Assembly: GCF_000585995.1 (NCBI RefSeq)
Contig: NZ_CP007410.1
Span: forward strand, 800,001 to 864,000
Direction: 5' to 3'
Length of the DNA stretch: 64,000 nucleotides
DNA from: Pseudomonas brassicacearum
Lineage (GTDB): Bacteria > Pseudomonadota > Gammaproteobacteria > Pseudomonadales > Pseudomonadaceae
Each line of letters begins with the position of its first letter. Within the stretch, counting starts at the first letter, position 1. Positions 21,534 to 29,603 of this stretch are shown here, in pieces. The notes beneath the pieces were generated by a model. That model saw only the letters and a program-made list of their open reading frames with translations. It had not been told where the DNA came from and did not search any database. Made by a program: the position numbers and the translations under genes.

Positions 21534-22738
21534 ACGACGGGCCGGGAGAGTTGGCCGTGCAGGGCGGGGTCAAGGTTTATACGAGGCCCGTGGTCCTGCT
21601 GCTGTCGGCGACGTTTATCCTGACCGTTGCCCGGGCGCTGGCGTTGCCTTATCTGGTGGTTTATTTCTCCCAGGCTTTTGGTCTGGGAGTCACTGATATC
21701 GGCCTGGTGGTGGGCGGCGCGTTGATCGTCAGTTCCCTCCTGGGTGTCTATGGCGGCTTCCTGGTGGACAGGTTTTCCAACTACCGGATCCTGCTCGGCG
21801 CCGCCACGCTGTTTGCCTTGGCCTTTGCCGTGGCGTATCAGGTCGCCAGCCTGGTGCCGTTCATCATCGCCATCGTGGTGGTCAATCTTGCCTATGCGGT
21901 GATCGATATTGCGGTGAAGTCGGGGATCGGTTTCCTGGTGACGGCGGAAAAGCGGGGAAGCGTGTTTTCCATGAAGTACACGCTGACCAATGTCGGTTAT
22001 GCCATCGGGCCCTTTCTGGGTGTGCTGTGCGCGAAGATCAGTCCCGGCCTTCCGTTTGCGGTCTCGGCGCTGATTGGGGTGGCTTTTGTTGTGCTGTACA
22101 GCGTGCTGGGCGAGCGACTTCCTCGGGGTGAAAGCGTAGAGCGACCGAATAACGATTTTGCCCGTGTACTGGTCCACTTGGTGCGTAACTACAGGCTGGT
22201 CTGTTTCACCATCGGGGGCATTCTCAGTGCCGTCGTGTTTGGTCAGTTTACGGCCTACCTGTCGCAATATTTGATCGTGACCAGTACCCCGGAGAACACT
22301 TACACCATCATCAACTATTTGGTCACCACCAACGCTTGCGTGGTCATTGGTCTGCAATACCTGGTCGGATCGAGGATCAATCAGAGCAATCTGTTCCGGA
22401 TGTTAATGCTGGGCATGCTGTTCTTCGTGATCGGTCTGATGGGCTTTTGTTATGCACAGACCCCGGTTGTCTGGGCCTTGGCCATGATCGTTTTCACCGT
22501 GGGCGAAATCATTATTATCCCGGTGGAGTACCTGTTCATCGATTACATCGCCCCGGAGGATATGCGCGGCGTGTACTACGGTGCGCAAAACCTGTCCAAC
22601 CTGGGGGCGGCGCTGGGGCCGGTGTTGTGCGGTGTCGCGCTATCGCTCTATGCACCTCAAGCCATGTTCTACCTGTTGTCCCTGTGTGTTGTCGTGGCCA
22701 GCGGGTTTTATTTCCTGGGTTCAAGAGGCGAGAGGTGA
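21530..22738 (+). CDS. MFS transporter, probable product exporter
   Basis: This 402-aa integral membrane protein has about 12 hydrophobic helices. The MFS loop 2-3 region (GGFLVDRFSNYRILL) lies near residue 75, and PFLGVLCAKISPG follows helix 5. It resembles drug-efflux MFS proteins rather than a known nutrient symporter. It overlaps the ATP-grasp gene by four bases and the class-V PLP gene follows its stop after 3 nt, so it is co-transcribed with the biosynthetic genes. I infer export of, and self-protection against, the product. Confidence 0.82.
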   Translation: MNDGPGELAVQGGVKVYTRPVVLLLSATFILTVARALALPYLVVYFSQAFGLGVTDIGLVVGGALIVSSLLGVYGGFLVDRFSNYRILLGAATLFALAFAVAYQVASLVPFIIAIVVVNLAYAVIDIAVKSGIGFLVTAEKRGSVFSMKYTLTNVGYAIGPFLGVLCAKISPGLPFAVSALIGVAFVVLYSVLGERLPRGESVERPNNDFARVLVHLVRNYRLVCFTIGGILSAVVFGQFTAYLSQYLIVTSTPENTYTIINYLVTTNACVVIGLQYLVGSRINQSNLFRMLMLGMLFFVIGLMGFCYAQTPVVWALAMIVFTVGEIIIIPVEYLFIDYIAPEDMRGVYYGAQNLSNLGAALGPVLCGVALSLYAPQAMFYLLSLCVVVASGFYFLGSRGER

Positions 22739-22741
22739 TTG

Positions 22742-23857
22742 ATGATTCACTTCAATACGGCGGGTTCGGGGCTTATGTCCAGCGAGACGCTGAGCCTGAT
22801 GCAAGGTTATCTGCAGGAAGAATTTGAGTCGGGAGCCTATGAAACCGAATTGAATCACGCCTCGGTCCTGGACGTTGAGGTCTATGAAAACATCGCCCGG
22901 CTGCTGGGCGCCGATGTGCGTAATGTGGCGCTTTTCGATGGCGCGACCAAGGCGTGGGTGACCGCGCTGGAGGCCTTGACCTGGTCGGAAGGTGCCCGTG
23001 TCCTGGTCACTCCTTATGAATACGCGGGCAACCTGATCGCACTGGCAACCCTGCAGCGACTGTACGGTGTGGTGATTGAAGTGATGCCGCTGCTGGCCGA
23101 TGGAAACCTCGATCTGCAATGGCTGGCCCGGCACATGAGCGCCGAGGTCAAGCTGGTCTCGATCGTCCACGTTCCTTCTTGCTGTGGCATCGTGAATGAT
23201 ATCGAAGCGGTGGGGAATATCTTGCGCGATTACCCCAGCCTGTACTTTGTCGATGCCTGTCAATCGGTCGGCATGCTGGCGCTGGACGTGCGCGCCGCTG
23301 GCTGCGATGTATTGACGGCTGCGGGTAGAAAGTTTCTGTGCGGGCCGAGAGGAACGGGGTTTGCCTATCTGTCCGATCGTTTCCTGGCCACCGTGCAGCC
23401 GCGTTTCACTGACTTGAGCCGGGCCACGGTTGATGCTTCCGGGGTTGTTACGCGGGGGATTGGAGATGCCCGGGGTTTTGAATACGCCGAGCGTAACAAT
23501 GCGGCAGTGGTGGGTTTGAATCAGGCGATCAAAGAGCGCTTGTCGAGCGCATACGGAGCGGAGTCCGAGCTCTATCAAACGCTGTTGCGCCGTCTGGCAC
23601 AGACGCCTGGGGTCAACCTGATTGCGCCGGGTACTCACCGTCAGGGCATCATCGCATTCACCCATGAGCGCTATTCGGCGACCGACATCGTTAGTCGTTT
23701 GCGAGCCCGGGGTATCAATTGTTGGCCGGGATACGCTGCGCATACGCCGTACTTCATGTTGAAACACGGGCCTGAGCGCTTTGTGCGCGTTTCAATTAAT
23801 GCCAGGAACAGCCCCCGGGAGGTGGATGAGTTTATCTCGTTGCTTTCCGAGTTATAA
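22742..23857 (+). CDS. Aminotransferase class V-fold PLP enzyme (EgtE/isopenicillin N epimerase-like)
   Basis: This 371-aa fold-type I PLP enzyme of the class-V aminotransferase/cysteine-desulfurase superfamily opens with IHFNTAGSGLMS. It has FVDACQSVGMLALDV, where the Asp contacts the PLP ring, and the PLP lysine K197 in AAGRKFLCGPRGTGF. The GPRG stretch is typical of the isopenicillin N epimerase / EgtE group. Members act as epimerases, C-S lyases, desulfurases or kynureninase-like enzymes, so the reaction cannot be assigned. The TTG at 22739 is in frame, but the ATG at 22742 after GAGG is preferred. It begins 3 nt after the MFS stop. The next gene lies 198 nt away. Confidence 0.82.
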   Translation: MIHFNTAGSGLMSSETLSLMQGYLQEEFESGAYETELNHASVLDVEVYENIARLLGADVRNVALFDGATKAWVTALEALTWSEGARVLVTPYEYAGNLIALATLQRLYGVVIEVMPLLADGNLDLQWLARHMSAEVKLVSIVHVPSCCGIVNDIEAVGNILRDYPSLYFVDACQSVGMLALDVRAAGCDVLTAAGRKFLCGPRGTGFAYLSDRFLATVQPRFTDLSRATVDASGVVTRGIGDARGFEYAERNNAAVVGLNQAIKERLSSAYGAESELYQTLLRRLAQTPGVNLIAPGTHRQGIIAFTHERYSATDIVSRLRARGINCWPGYAAHTPYFMLKHGPERFVRVSINARNSPREVDEFISLLSEL

Positions 23858-24055
23858 AAGACTGCCTAGCAAAATAGCAGTTGAATAGAAGTAGAAAGTC
23901 TATGGCGTGCGGTTTGTCGCAATGGAATGTGCGTAGGGTGCTGGCAGGTGACCGTCTGCGGCAGTGGTCTGCACTAATTGTTTGGAAAAATAATTAAGGC
24001 TGTACGGGCGGTTGCCGTCTGTATTTATCACTTCGAGTTACGAAAGGGAATTTCG

Positions 24056-25042
24056 ATGAACGATGTAAACCGGTTTAACCCTTCTGCTGAATTAAGGCAG
24101 CGCTTGCGTCCTCTTTATAAAAAAGACAACTGGCATTGGCTACTTGCCCTTTGCGCAGACTTGCTCGTCATGGCCTCGGCGGTGTTTCTGGCCAGTCGCT
24201 ATAACGTTCTGTATCCACTGGCATTGCTGTTCATTGGCTCCCGGCAGCGGGCGCTGGCCTCGCTTCTGCACGAAGCGGCGCACATGACCCTGGCTCAAAA
24301 CAAGACACTTAACAAGTGGGTCGGTGAGTACCTCCTGGCTTATCCCATCTTCCAGGACTATGAGGCCTATCGTCGATCCCATGTGCAGATGCACCATCAC
24401 CATTTGGGTGACCAGCATAAGGATCCCGACCACCGTTTCTATATCGAGTCTGGCCTGTACCAGGCCCAGGACCGTCTGGATTTCCTGGTTCGCCATCTGT
24501 TCAGGAGCGTTACGCTGGTCAATACCTACAAGTATTTCCTCTACCTGGTAAAGAACCGTGCGGGGAGTATTTTGGCCAGCCCGTTACAGGGCGTGAAACT
24601 GCTGGCGGTGCATGGCGCAATCCTGCTGCTCTTCAGCTACTTCGTCGGCCCGTGGGGCTATGTTTTGTTCTGGTTGATCCCTTACTTCACGGTATTCCAG
24701 GTGATTGGCTGGCTCTCCGAGATTTCCGAGCACTTCGGCATGTTCGGTGTGTACGAGGATGAGGTAAAGCTGACGCGCAATCGTTTCCCGACGCTGATCG
24801 AACGATTGTTTATCGGCATGCATGGCGATAACTACCATCTGACGCACCACCTGTTTGCCGGTGTGCCGTTCTGGAATCTGAAGCAGACGCATCAGGTCTT
24901 GATGGAGGACGAGAGCTACGCGGCAGCCAATCGCGGCTGCGGTGGCATTTTCACCGCGAAAGGGGACGCCCGATCGAGTATCCATCAGATATTCGAGGCG
25001 TATCGAAGCGGTAAGATCAGCACCGTTGACGTGACGGCGTAG
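24056..25042 (+). CDS. Membrane di-iron fatty acid desaturase-fold oxidase/hydroxylase
   Basis: This 328-aa membrane protein has the three histidine boxes of the FA-desaturase/alkane hydroxylase superfamily: H72-EAA-H76, the cluster H109 plus H113-H116 (HVQMHHHH), and H261-LT-H264-H265, with a further NLKQTH near 280. These bind the di-iron centre used for O2-dependent desaturation or hydroxylation. Hydrophobic segments lie around 28-60 and 170-215. Some family members act on amino acids rather than lipids, for example RtxC, which desaturates dihydrorhizobitoxine. In this cluster a tailoring role on an amino acid or dipeptide is more likely than membrane lipid modification, but this is inference. 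ATG 24056 is chosen after AAAGGGAA; upstream in-frame starts lack a ribosome-binding site. The AT-rich 198-nt gap before it may hold a second promoter. Confidence 0.82.
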   Translation: MNDVNRFNPSAELRQRLRPLYKKDNWHWLLALCADLLVMASAVFLASRYNVLYPLALLFIGSRQRALASLLHEAAHMTLAQNKTLNKWVGEYLLAYPIFQDYEAYRRSHVQMHHHHLGDQHKDPDHRFYIESGLYQAQDRLDFLVRHLFRSVTLVNTYKYFLYLVKNRAGSILASPLQGVKLLAVHGAILLLFSYFVGPWGYVLFWLIPYFTVFQVIGWLSEISEHFGMFGVYEDEVKLTRNRFPTLIERLFIGMHGDNYHLTHHLFAGVPFWNLKQTHQVLMEDESYAAANRGCGGIFTAKGDARSSIHQIFEAYRSGKISTVDVTA

Positions 25043-25055
25043 CGGACGGGCCTAT

Positions 25056-25092
25056 TGCGCTGTGCTCAGGGGTTGCCTGTGAGCACAGCGCA
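25056..25092. terminator. 13-bp perfect hairpin between convergent genes
   Basis: TGCGCTGTGCTCA pairs perfectly with TGAGCACAGCGCA around an 11-nt loop, between the ends of the convergent desaturase and cupin genes. There is no T-tract on either strand, so it may act as an RNA 3'-end stabiliser or a weak bidirectional terminator rather than a classical one. Confidence 0.55.
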
Positions 25093-25117
25093 TCGGCCAA
25101 ATTCGTATCAGGACGCG

Positions 25118-25462
25118 TCAGGCGAAGACGAAGTACTTACGCACAGTCTCGACCACTTCCCAGGTACCTTTCATGCCTGGCTCGATGACGAAGATGTCGC
25201 CCGCGCGCAGATGGATCGGTTCCATGCCTTCCGGGGTGATGATGCAGTAGCCTTCCTGGAAATGGCAGTATTCCCACTTCACATACTCCACATACCATTT
25301 GCCGGGTGTGCAGATCCAGGTGCCCATGATCTTGCTGCCGTCTTCGCTGGTGTAGGCGTTGAGGTTGACGGTGTGCGGGTCGCCTTCGAGTTTTTCCCAT
25401 TTGCAGGCGTCGAGTACGGGCAGCGGGTGGGTATCGCGCAGGACGGTGATGGGTGCGGTCAT
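25118..25462 (-). CDS. Small cupin-domain protein (DUF861-type)
   Basis: This 114-aa single-domain cupin has the second cupin motif visible as HLRAGDIFVIEPGMKGTWEV and a first motif around EYVKWEYCHFQEGYCIITPEG. It resembles the (S)-ureidoglycine aminohydrolase-like cupin family (DUF861), whose small bacterial members mostly lack defined functions. It lies on the minus strand, downstream of and codirectional with a LysR gene, and converges on the biosynthetic cluster. Nothing indicates that it belongs to the cluster. Confidence 0.8.
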   Translation of the reverse strand: MTAPITVLRDTHPLPVLDACKWEKLEGDPHTVNLNAYTSEDGSKIMGTWICTPGKWYVEYVKWEYCHFQEGYCIITPEGMEPIHLRAGDIFVIEPGMKGTWEVVETVRKYFVFA

Positions 25463-25560
25463 GTGAGCTCCGAAAGGGGGCAGAAGAGAACAGGCACCCT
25501 AACGCGCCGCACGGGCGGATAGATGTCTGTACTCGACACTCGGCTATCCAGAAGCGCGCA

Positions 25561-26442
25561 TCACTCGGCCAGATGCCGCGCCAGGGCCTTGGCGTAGGCT
25601 GGCAAACCTTCGAAGTTCCGCGCGCACAACAGCAACGCCCGGTGCGCCCAGGCCTCCCGCAGCGGGACGCATTGATATGCGGATTCGGGTGGGCGCCGGG
25701 CGATGGCCGCTTTCGGCACGATGGCGATACCGGCACCGTGGGCCACCATGCGAATCACCCCATCGAAACCGTCAGCGCGAATGCGGATTTGCATGCGCAG
25801 GCCGGTATGCAGCGCCTGCTCTTCGAGGTAGATGGCCAAGGCACTGGAAGCGTTCAGGCCGACATAGTCATGGCTGAGGGTTTCGCTGAAACTCAGCGCT
25901 CGGCCGTCAGCCAAGGGATGTCCAGACGGTAGGATCAAGACCAGTGGATCGTCGCGAAACGGCCAGGTCTGAAGGCCATCGGTATCCACCGCGTCGGAAA
26001 CGATCCCCAAGTCCGCCGCGCCCTGACGCAGCGCATGGGTGATTCGTGAACTGGGCAATTCCTGTAGATCGATATCGAGGTTGGCATGGCCCTTGAGGAA
26101 ACCGGCCAGCAGTTCGGGCAGGTATTCGGTCATGGCGCTGGTGTTGCATAACAGCCGTACCTGGCCTTTGACGCCCTGGGCGTACTCGGCCAGATCCTGT
26201 TGCAAGTGTTCGACGTGTTGCAGCAACACCCGGGCATGTTGCGCCAGGGCCTTGCCGGCCGGCGTGGGGGTGACGCCGCGTCGGCCGCGTTCGAGCAAGC
26301 CGATGCCCAGGGACGCCTCCATGGCGCGGATGCGCGCACTGGCCGCTGCCAGGGACAAATGGCTGCGAGCCGCACCGGCAGTGATGTTGCCGGTGTCGAG
26401 GATGTTCAGGTAGAGGCGCAGGTCGGTGAGGTCGAAGTGCAT
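25561..26442 (-). CDS. LysR-type transcriptional regulator
   Basis: This 293-aa LysR protein has an N-terminal HTH (FDLTDLRLYLNILDTGNITA, AASARIRAMEASLGIGLLER) and a periplasmic-binding-protein-like effector domain. The cupin gene lies about 100 nt downstream on the same strand. The TSUP transporter is divergent, with a REP pair in between. Divergent LysR/TSUP pairs usually mean that the regulator controls the transporter, but the REP doublet and the 213-nt gap leave this open. Confidence 0.88.
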   Translation of the reverse strand: MHFDLTDLRLYLNILDTGNITAGAARSHLSLAAASARIRAMEASLGIGLLERGRRGVTPTPAGKALAQHARVLLQHVEHLQQDLAEYAQGVKGQVRLLCNTSAMTEYLPELLAGFLKGHANLDIDLQELPSSRITHALRQGAADLGIVSDAVDTDGLQTWPFRDDPLVLILPSGHPLADGRALSFSETLSHDYVGLNASSALAIYLEEQALHTGLRMQIRIRADGFDGVIRMVAHGAGIAIVPKAAIARRPPESAYQCVPLREAWAHRALLLCARNFEGLPAYAKALARHLAE

Positions 26443-26483
26443 GGGCAGGTGATCCTGTGCCGGTTTCCGGGGGACTGATGCAT

Positions 26484-26560
26484 CGCTATCGCGAGCAAGC
26501 TCGCTCCCACAGAGGATTGCATTTCAAATGTGGGAGCGGGCTTGCTCGCGAAGGCGGCGG
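26484..26560. repeat. REP doublet (REPIN-like)
   Basis: Two REP units face each other: CGCTATCGCGAGCAAGCTCG followed by CTCCCAC (26484-26510), and GTGGGAGCGGGCTTGCTCGC followed by GAAGGCGG (26530-26557). They are separated by about 20 nt. This is the common Pseudomonas fluorescens-group extragenic palindrome, mobilised in trans by RAYT transposases. No RAYT gene is in this window. Confidence 0.85.
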
Positions 26561-26655
26561 TAGCACCAACAAAATGATCAGCCTCTTGCTCAGGGAGAGG
26601 CACCCTCAGTATATGGCAGATTTTCAAACCGCTACCCAACGCGCACGATGGGCCC

Positions 26656-27420
26656 ATGAATACACTCATCGCGTTCTATCAAAACCTCGGCCTGGCCCTT
26701 TCCCTGTTGGTCATCGGCACCTTCCTGCTGGCCGGCACCGTCAAGGGGGTGATCGGCCTCGGTCTGCCGACCATTTCCATGGGGTTGCTCGGGCTGGCTA
26801 TGGCACCAGCGCAGGCTGCGGCGCTGCTGATCATTCCGGCGACCCTGACCAACGTCTGGCAACTGGCTTTTGGCGGCCATCTGCACGCACTGGTCCGGCG
26901 CCTGTGGCCGCTGCTGCTGGCGATTTTCATCGGCACCGGCCTCGGTACGCTGTGGATCGGCATGGCGGGAGGGGCCTGGGTGGTGCGGGCCCTGGGCGGG
27001 GCGTTGTTGCTGTATGCGCTGAGTGGGTTGCTCTTGCCTACGTTGCGGGTCGGTGCCCATGCAGAGGCCTGGCTGGCCCCGCTCTGCGGAGTGCTCACCG
27101 GCATCATCACCTCCGCCACCGGCGTGTTCGTCATTCCGGCGGTGCCCTATCTGCAAGCGCTGGGCTTGAGCAAGGATGAACTGGTGCAAGCCCTGGGCCT
27201 GTCATTCACCGTTTCGACACTGGCCCTGGCGGCCGGCCTGCTGTGGCGCGGCGCACTGGGTGGGGGCGAATTGAGTGCTTCAGTGCTGACGCTGGTGCCG
27301 GCGTTGCTGGGGATGTGGCTGGGGCAGTGGCTGCGTCAGCGGATCAGCGCCGTGCTGTTCAAGCGGGTATTTTTCATTGGCCTCGGCGTGCTCGGCGGGC
27401 ATCTGCTGATCAGCGGCTAG
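26656..27420 (+). CDS. TSUP (TauE/SafE, DUF81) family membrane transporter
   Basis: This 254-aa protein has eight or so hydrophobic segments. The family's internal duplication is visible in the two motifs GTVKGVIGLGLPTISMGLL (about 27-45) and ITSATGVFVIPAVPYLQALG (about 153-172). TSUP members export or import small anions such as sulfite, sulfoacetate, taurine or sulfolactate. The substrate here is unknown. The gene is divergent from a LysR gene and overlaps the end of the convergent monooxygenase gene by 11 bases. Confidence 0.85.
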   Translation: MNTLIAFYQNLGLALSLLVIGTFLLAGTVKGVIGLGLPTISMGLLGLAMAPAQAAALLIIPATLTNVWQLAFGGHLHALVRRLWPLLLAIFIGTGLGTLWIGMAGGAWVVRALGGALLLYALSGLLLPTLRVGAHAEAWLAPLCGVLTGIITSATGVFVIPAVPYLQALGLSKDELVQALGLSFTVSTLALAAGLLWRGALGGGELSASVLTLVPALLGMWLGQWLRQRISAVLFKRVFFIGLGVLGGHLLISG

Positions 27421-27724
27421 CCGAGGACGGACTGAGCATGTCGACGCGGCGGATTTCGAAGTCGCGCTCCAGGTAATCCATGCGTTGCTCAAAGAACTGC
27501 TTCATGTGCGGCAGATTCGAATGCACATCCAGATGCGCCTGGGAGGCCCAGATCTCATAGAAGATAAACAGCGTCGGGTCTTGCTGGTCCCGCAGCATGT
27601 GATATTCGATGCAGCCGGGCTCGGCGCGGCTTGGCTCGACATAAGCGCGAAACAGCGCTTCGAAGGCGTCGGCTTTTTCCGGACGGGTCTTGGCGTGCAG
27701 GATGAATCCGTGCAATTGGCTCAT
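27410..27724 (-). CDS. Antibiotic biosynthesis monooxygenase (YgiN-like) domain protein
   Basis: This 104-aa ABM-superfamily protein has the dimeric ferredoxin-like fold pattern LHGFILHAKTRPEKADAFEA, EPGCIEYHMLRDQQDPTLFI and FYEIWASQAHLDVH. Small members include the quinol monooxygenase YgiN, which works alongside MdaB in E. coli. An mdaB-like quinone reductase lies about 200 nt away in the opposite direction here, so a joint role in quinone redox or aromatic metabolism is a fair inference. A strong AGGAGG site precedes the start. Confidence 0.85.
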   Translation of the reverse strand: MSQLHGFILHAKTRPEKADAFEALFRAYVEPSRAEPGCIEYHMLRDQQDPTLFIFYEIWASQAHLDVHSNLPHMKQFFEQRMDYLERDFEIRRVDMLSPSSASR

Positions 27725-27922
27725 CGGGGCCTCCTGAAATGAAATTCGGCTGAATCCTACGGCAACAATCGAGTGTTGATTCGTGCGTTTTGGTCAAATC
27801 AGTTTTGCCGTGTCGGTGCTTATTCCGCGCGATGCCCATCGGTACTCTGCCGTCATCGTTTTCAATCTTTCCATTCGGCAGCCGTTTAACGGCAAACGCC
27901 TTGGAACCCGATGAGGCTCCCC

Positions 27923-28513
27923 ATGAAAAAAATCCTGCTGCTCAACGGCGGTAAAAAATTCGCTCATTCCGACGGTCGCTATAACGCGACGCTCCACGAG
28001 ACTGCCCTCAGCGTTCTGGACCGAGGCGGTCTTGACGTGAAAACCACGTTCATCGACGGCGGCTACGACATCAAGGAAGAGGTCGCCAAGTTCCTTTGGG
28101 CCGACGTGATCATTTATCAGATGCCTGGCTGGTGGATGGGCGCGCCGTGGACCGTCAAGAAGTACATCGACGAGGTCTTCACCGAAGGTCACGGCAGCCT
28201 CTACGCCAGCGACGGCCGCACCCGCTCCGACGCGTCGCAGAAGTACGGCAGCGGCGGTCTGTTGCAGGGCAAGCAATACATGTTGTCCCTGACCTGGAAC
28301 GCCCCGCAGCAAGCCTTCGACGACCCCACCGACTTCTTCGAAGCCAAGGGCGTGGACGCGGTGTACTTTCCATTTCACAAAGCCAACCAGTTCCTGGGCA
28401 TGACCGGCCTGCCGACTTTCCTGTGTGTGGACGTGATGAAACGTCCGAATGTCGAGGCCGATGTGGTGCGCTATGAGCAGCATTTGCGTGAGGTGTTCGG
28501 CCTTTCGCGGTAA
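27923..28513 (+). CDS. mdaB: NAD(P)H:quinone oxidoreductase, MdaB type
   Basis: This 196-aa flavodoxin-fold FAD enzyme performs two-electron reduction of quinones and protects against redox cycling. MdaB hallmarks are LLLNGGKKFAHSDGRYN at the N-terminus, IYQMPGWWMGAPWTVKKYID near 70-90 and GLLQGKQYMLSLTWNAP. The ATG at 27911 is in frame, but 27923 is chosen because ATGAGG provides a Shine-Dalgarno sequence 6 nt upstream. A LysR gene follows on the same strand after 76 nt. Confidence 0.93.
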   Translation: MKKILLLNGGKKFAHSDGRYNATLHETALSVLDRGGLDVKTTFIDGGYDIKEEVAKFLWADVIIYQMPGWWMGAPWTVKKYIDEVFTEGHGSLYASDGRTRSDASQKYGSGGLLQGKQYMLSLTWNAPQQAFDDPTDFFEAKGVDAVYFPFHKANQFLGMTGLPTFLCVDVMKRPNVEADVVRYEQHLREVFGLSR

Positions 28514-28589
28514 TCCGGCTAGTATCGGGGCCTACCTGAAGACAGTGATGCATCTGTGGCATTGAGTTGCATTTCATGAGAGGACACCT

Positions 28590-29501
28590 GTGAAAGCCAG
28601 ATCCGACGAATTGCAGATCTTCGTCTGCGTGATCGAGTGCGGATCCATCTCCGCCGCCGCCGAGCAGGTCGGGCAGACGCCGTCGGCGGTCAGTCGCACC
28701 TTGTCGCGCCTGGAGGCCAAGCTCGATACCACGTTGATCAACCGCACTACCCGGCGCATGGACCTGACCGAAGAGGGCAAGTATTTCTTCGAGCAGGCCA
28801 AGGGCATCCTCGACCAGATGGACGAGCTGGAAGAACGCTTGTCGTCCCGCCAGAAAAATCCCGCAGGACGCTTGCGGATCAACGCGGCGTCACCGTTCAT
28901 GCTCCACGCCATCGTCCCGCACATCGAAGAGTTTCGCCGGCTCTACCCGGACATCCAGCTCGAACTCAACAGCAACGACCTGATCATCGATTTGCTGGAG
29001 CAAAGCACCGACATCGCCATTCGTATCGGCACCCTCACCGATTCGACGTTGCATGCCCGGTCCCTGGGGTGCAGCCCCTTGCACATCCTGGCCAGCCCGA
29101 CTTATCTGAAGCAGCACGGCACGCCTTCAAGCGTCGCCGAGCTGGCAGGTCATGCGCTGTTGGGGTTTGCCCAGAACGAGGGGCTCAATCAGTGGCCGCT
29201 GCGCCATGTACACGGTGATCGCTGGCCGATCCAAGCGGCCATTAGCGCCTCCAGTGGCGAAACCGTGCGCCACCTGGCGCTGCAAGGACAGGGCATCGCC
29301 TGCCTGTCGGATTTCATGACCCGTGACGACATCCAGGCCGGTCGGCTGGAGGTGTTGCTGGCCGACGCCAACAGCGGATACCGCCAGCCGATCAATGCGG
29401 TGTACTACCGCAACTCGCAATTGGCGTTGCGGATCCAGTGCTTCCTGGACTTCATCCAGGGCAAGCTCGCCGACTACGCTTCGCGGGAATTCAAGGGCTG
29501 A
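28590..29501 (+). CDS. LysR-type transcriptional regulator
   Basis: This 303-aa LysR regulator has an N-terminal HTH (ELQIFVCVIECGSISAAAEQ, TPSAVSRTLSRLEAKLDTTL, INRTTRRMDLTEEG) and a C-terminal substrate-binding fold. The start is a GTG at 28590 behind GAGAGGA. It is close to the AaeR/DsdC-like LysR group often found next to quinone reductases and SDR enzymes. It may control mdaB upstream and the epimerase-like gene downstream. Confidence 0.88.
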   Translation: MKARSDELQIFVCVIECGSISAAAEQVGQTPSAVSRTLSRLEAKLDTTLINRTTRRMDLTEEGKYFFEQAKGILDQMDELEERLSSRQKNPAGRLRINAASPFMLHAIVPHIEEFRRLYPDIQLELNSNDLIIDLLEQSTDIAIRIGTLTDSTLHARSLGCSPLHILASPTYLKQHGTPSSVAELAGHALLGFAQNEGLNQWPLRHVHGDRWPIQAAISASSGETVRHLALQGQGIACLSDFMTRDDIQAGRLEVLLADANSGYRQPINAVYYRNSQLALRIQCFLDFIQGKLADYASREFKG

Positions 29502-29603
29502 TTCGTGACTTCCAGGCAAGAGTGATTTGGGCAATGTGGACTGTTTCGCCAAGGATCGGTCCCCGATACTCGTCCCATCACTGATTTGCCAAGGAGTTCA
29601 TCC

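Noticed and set aside
18197..25042. Identification of the cluster as rhizobitoxine, AMB or formylaminooxyvinylglycine biosynthesis
   Set aside because: Only the desaturase (rhizobitoxine) or general enzyme classes are shared. The bifunctional RtxA type, NRPS and carbamoyl/formyl-transferase genes expected for those pathways are absent.
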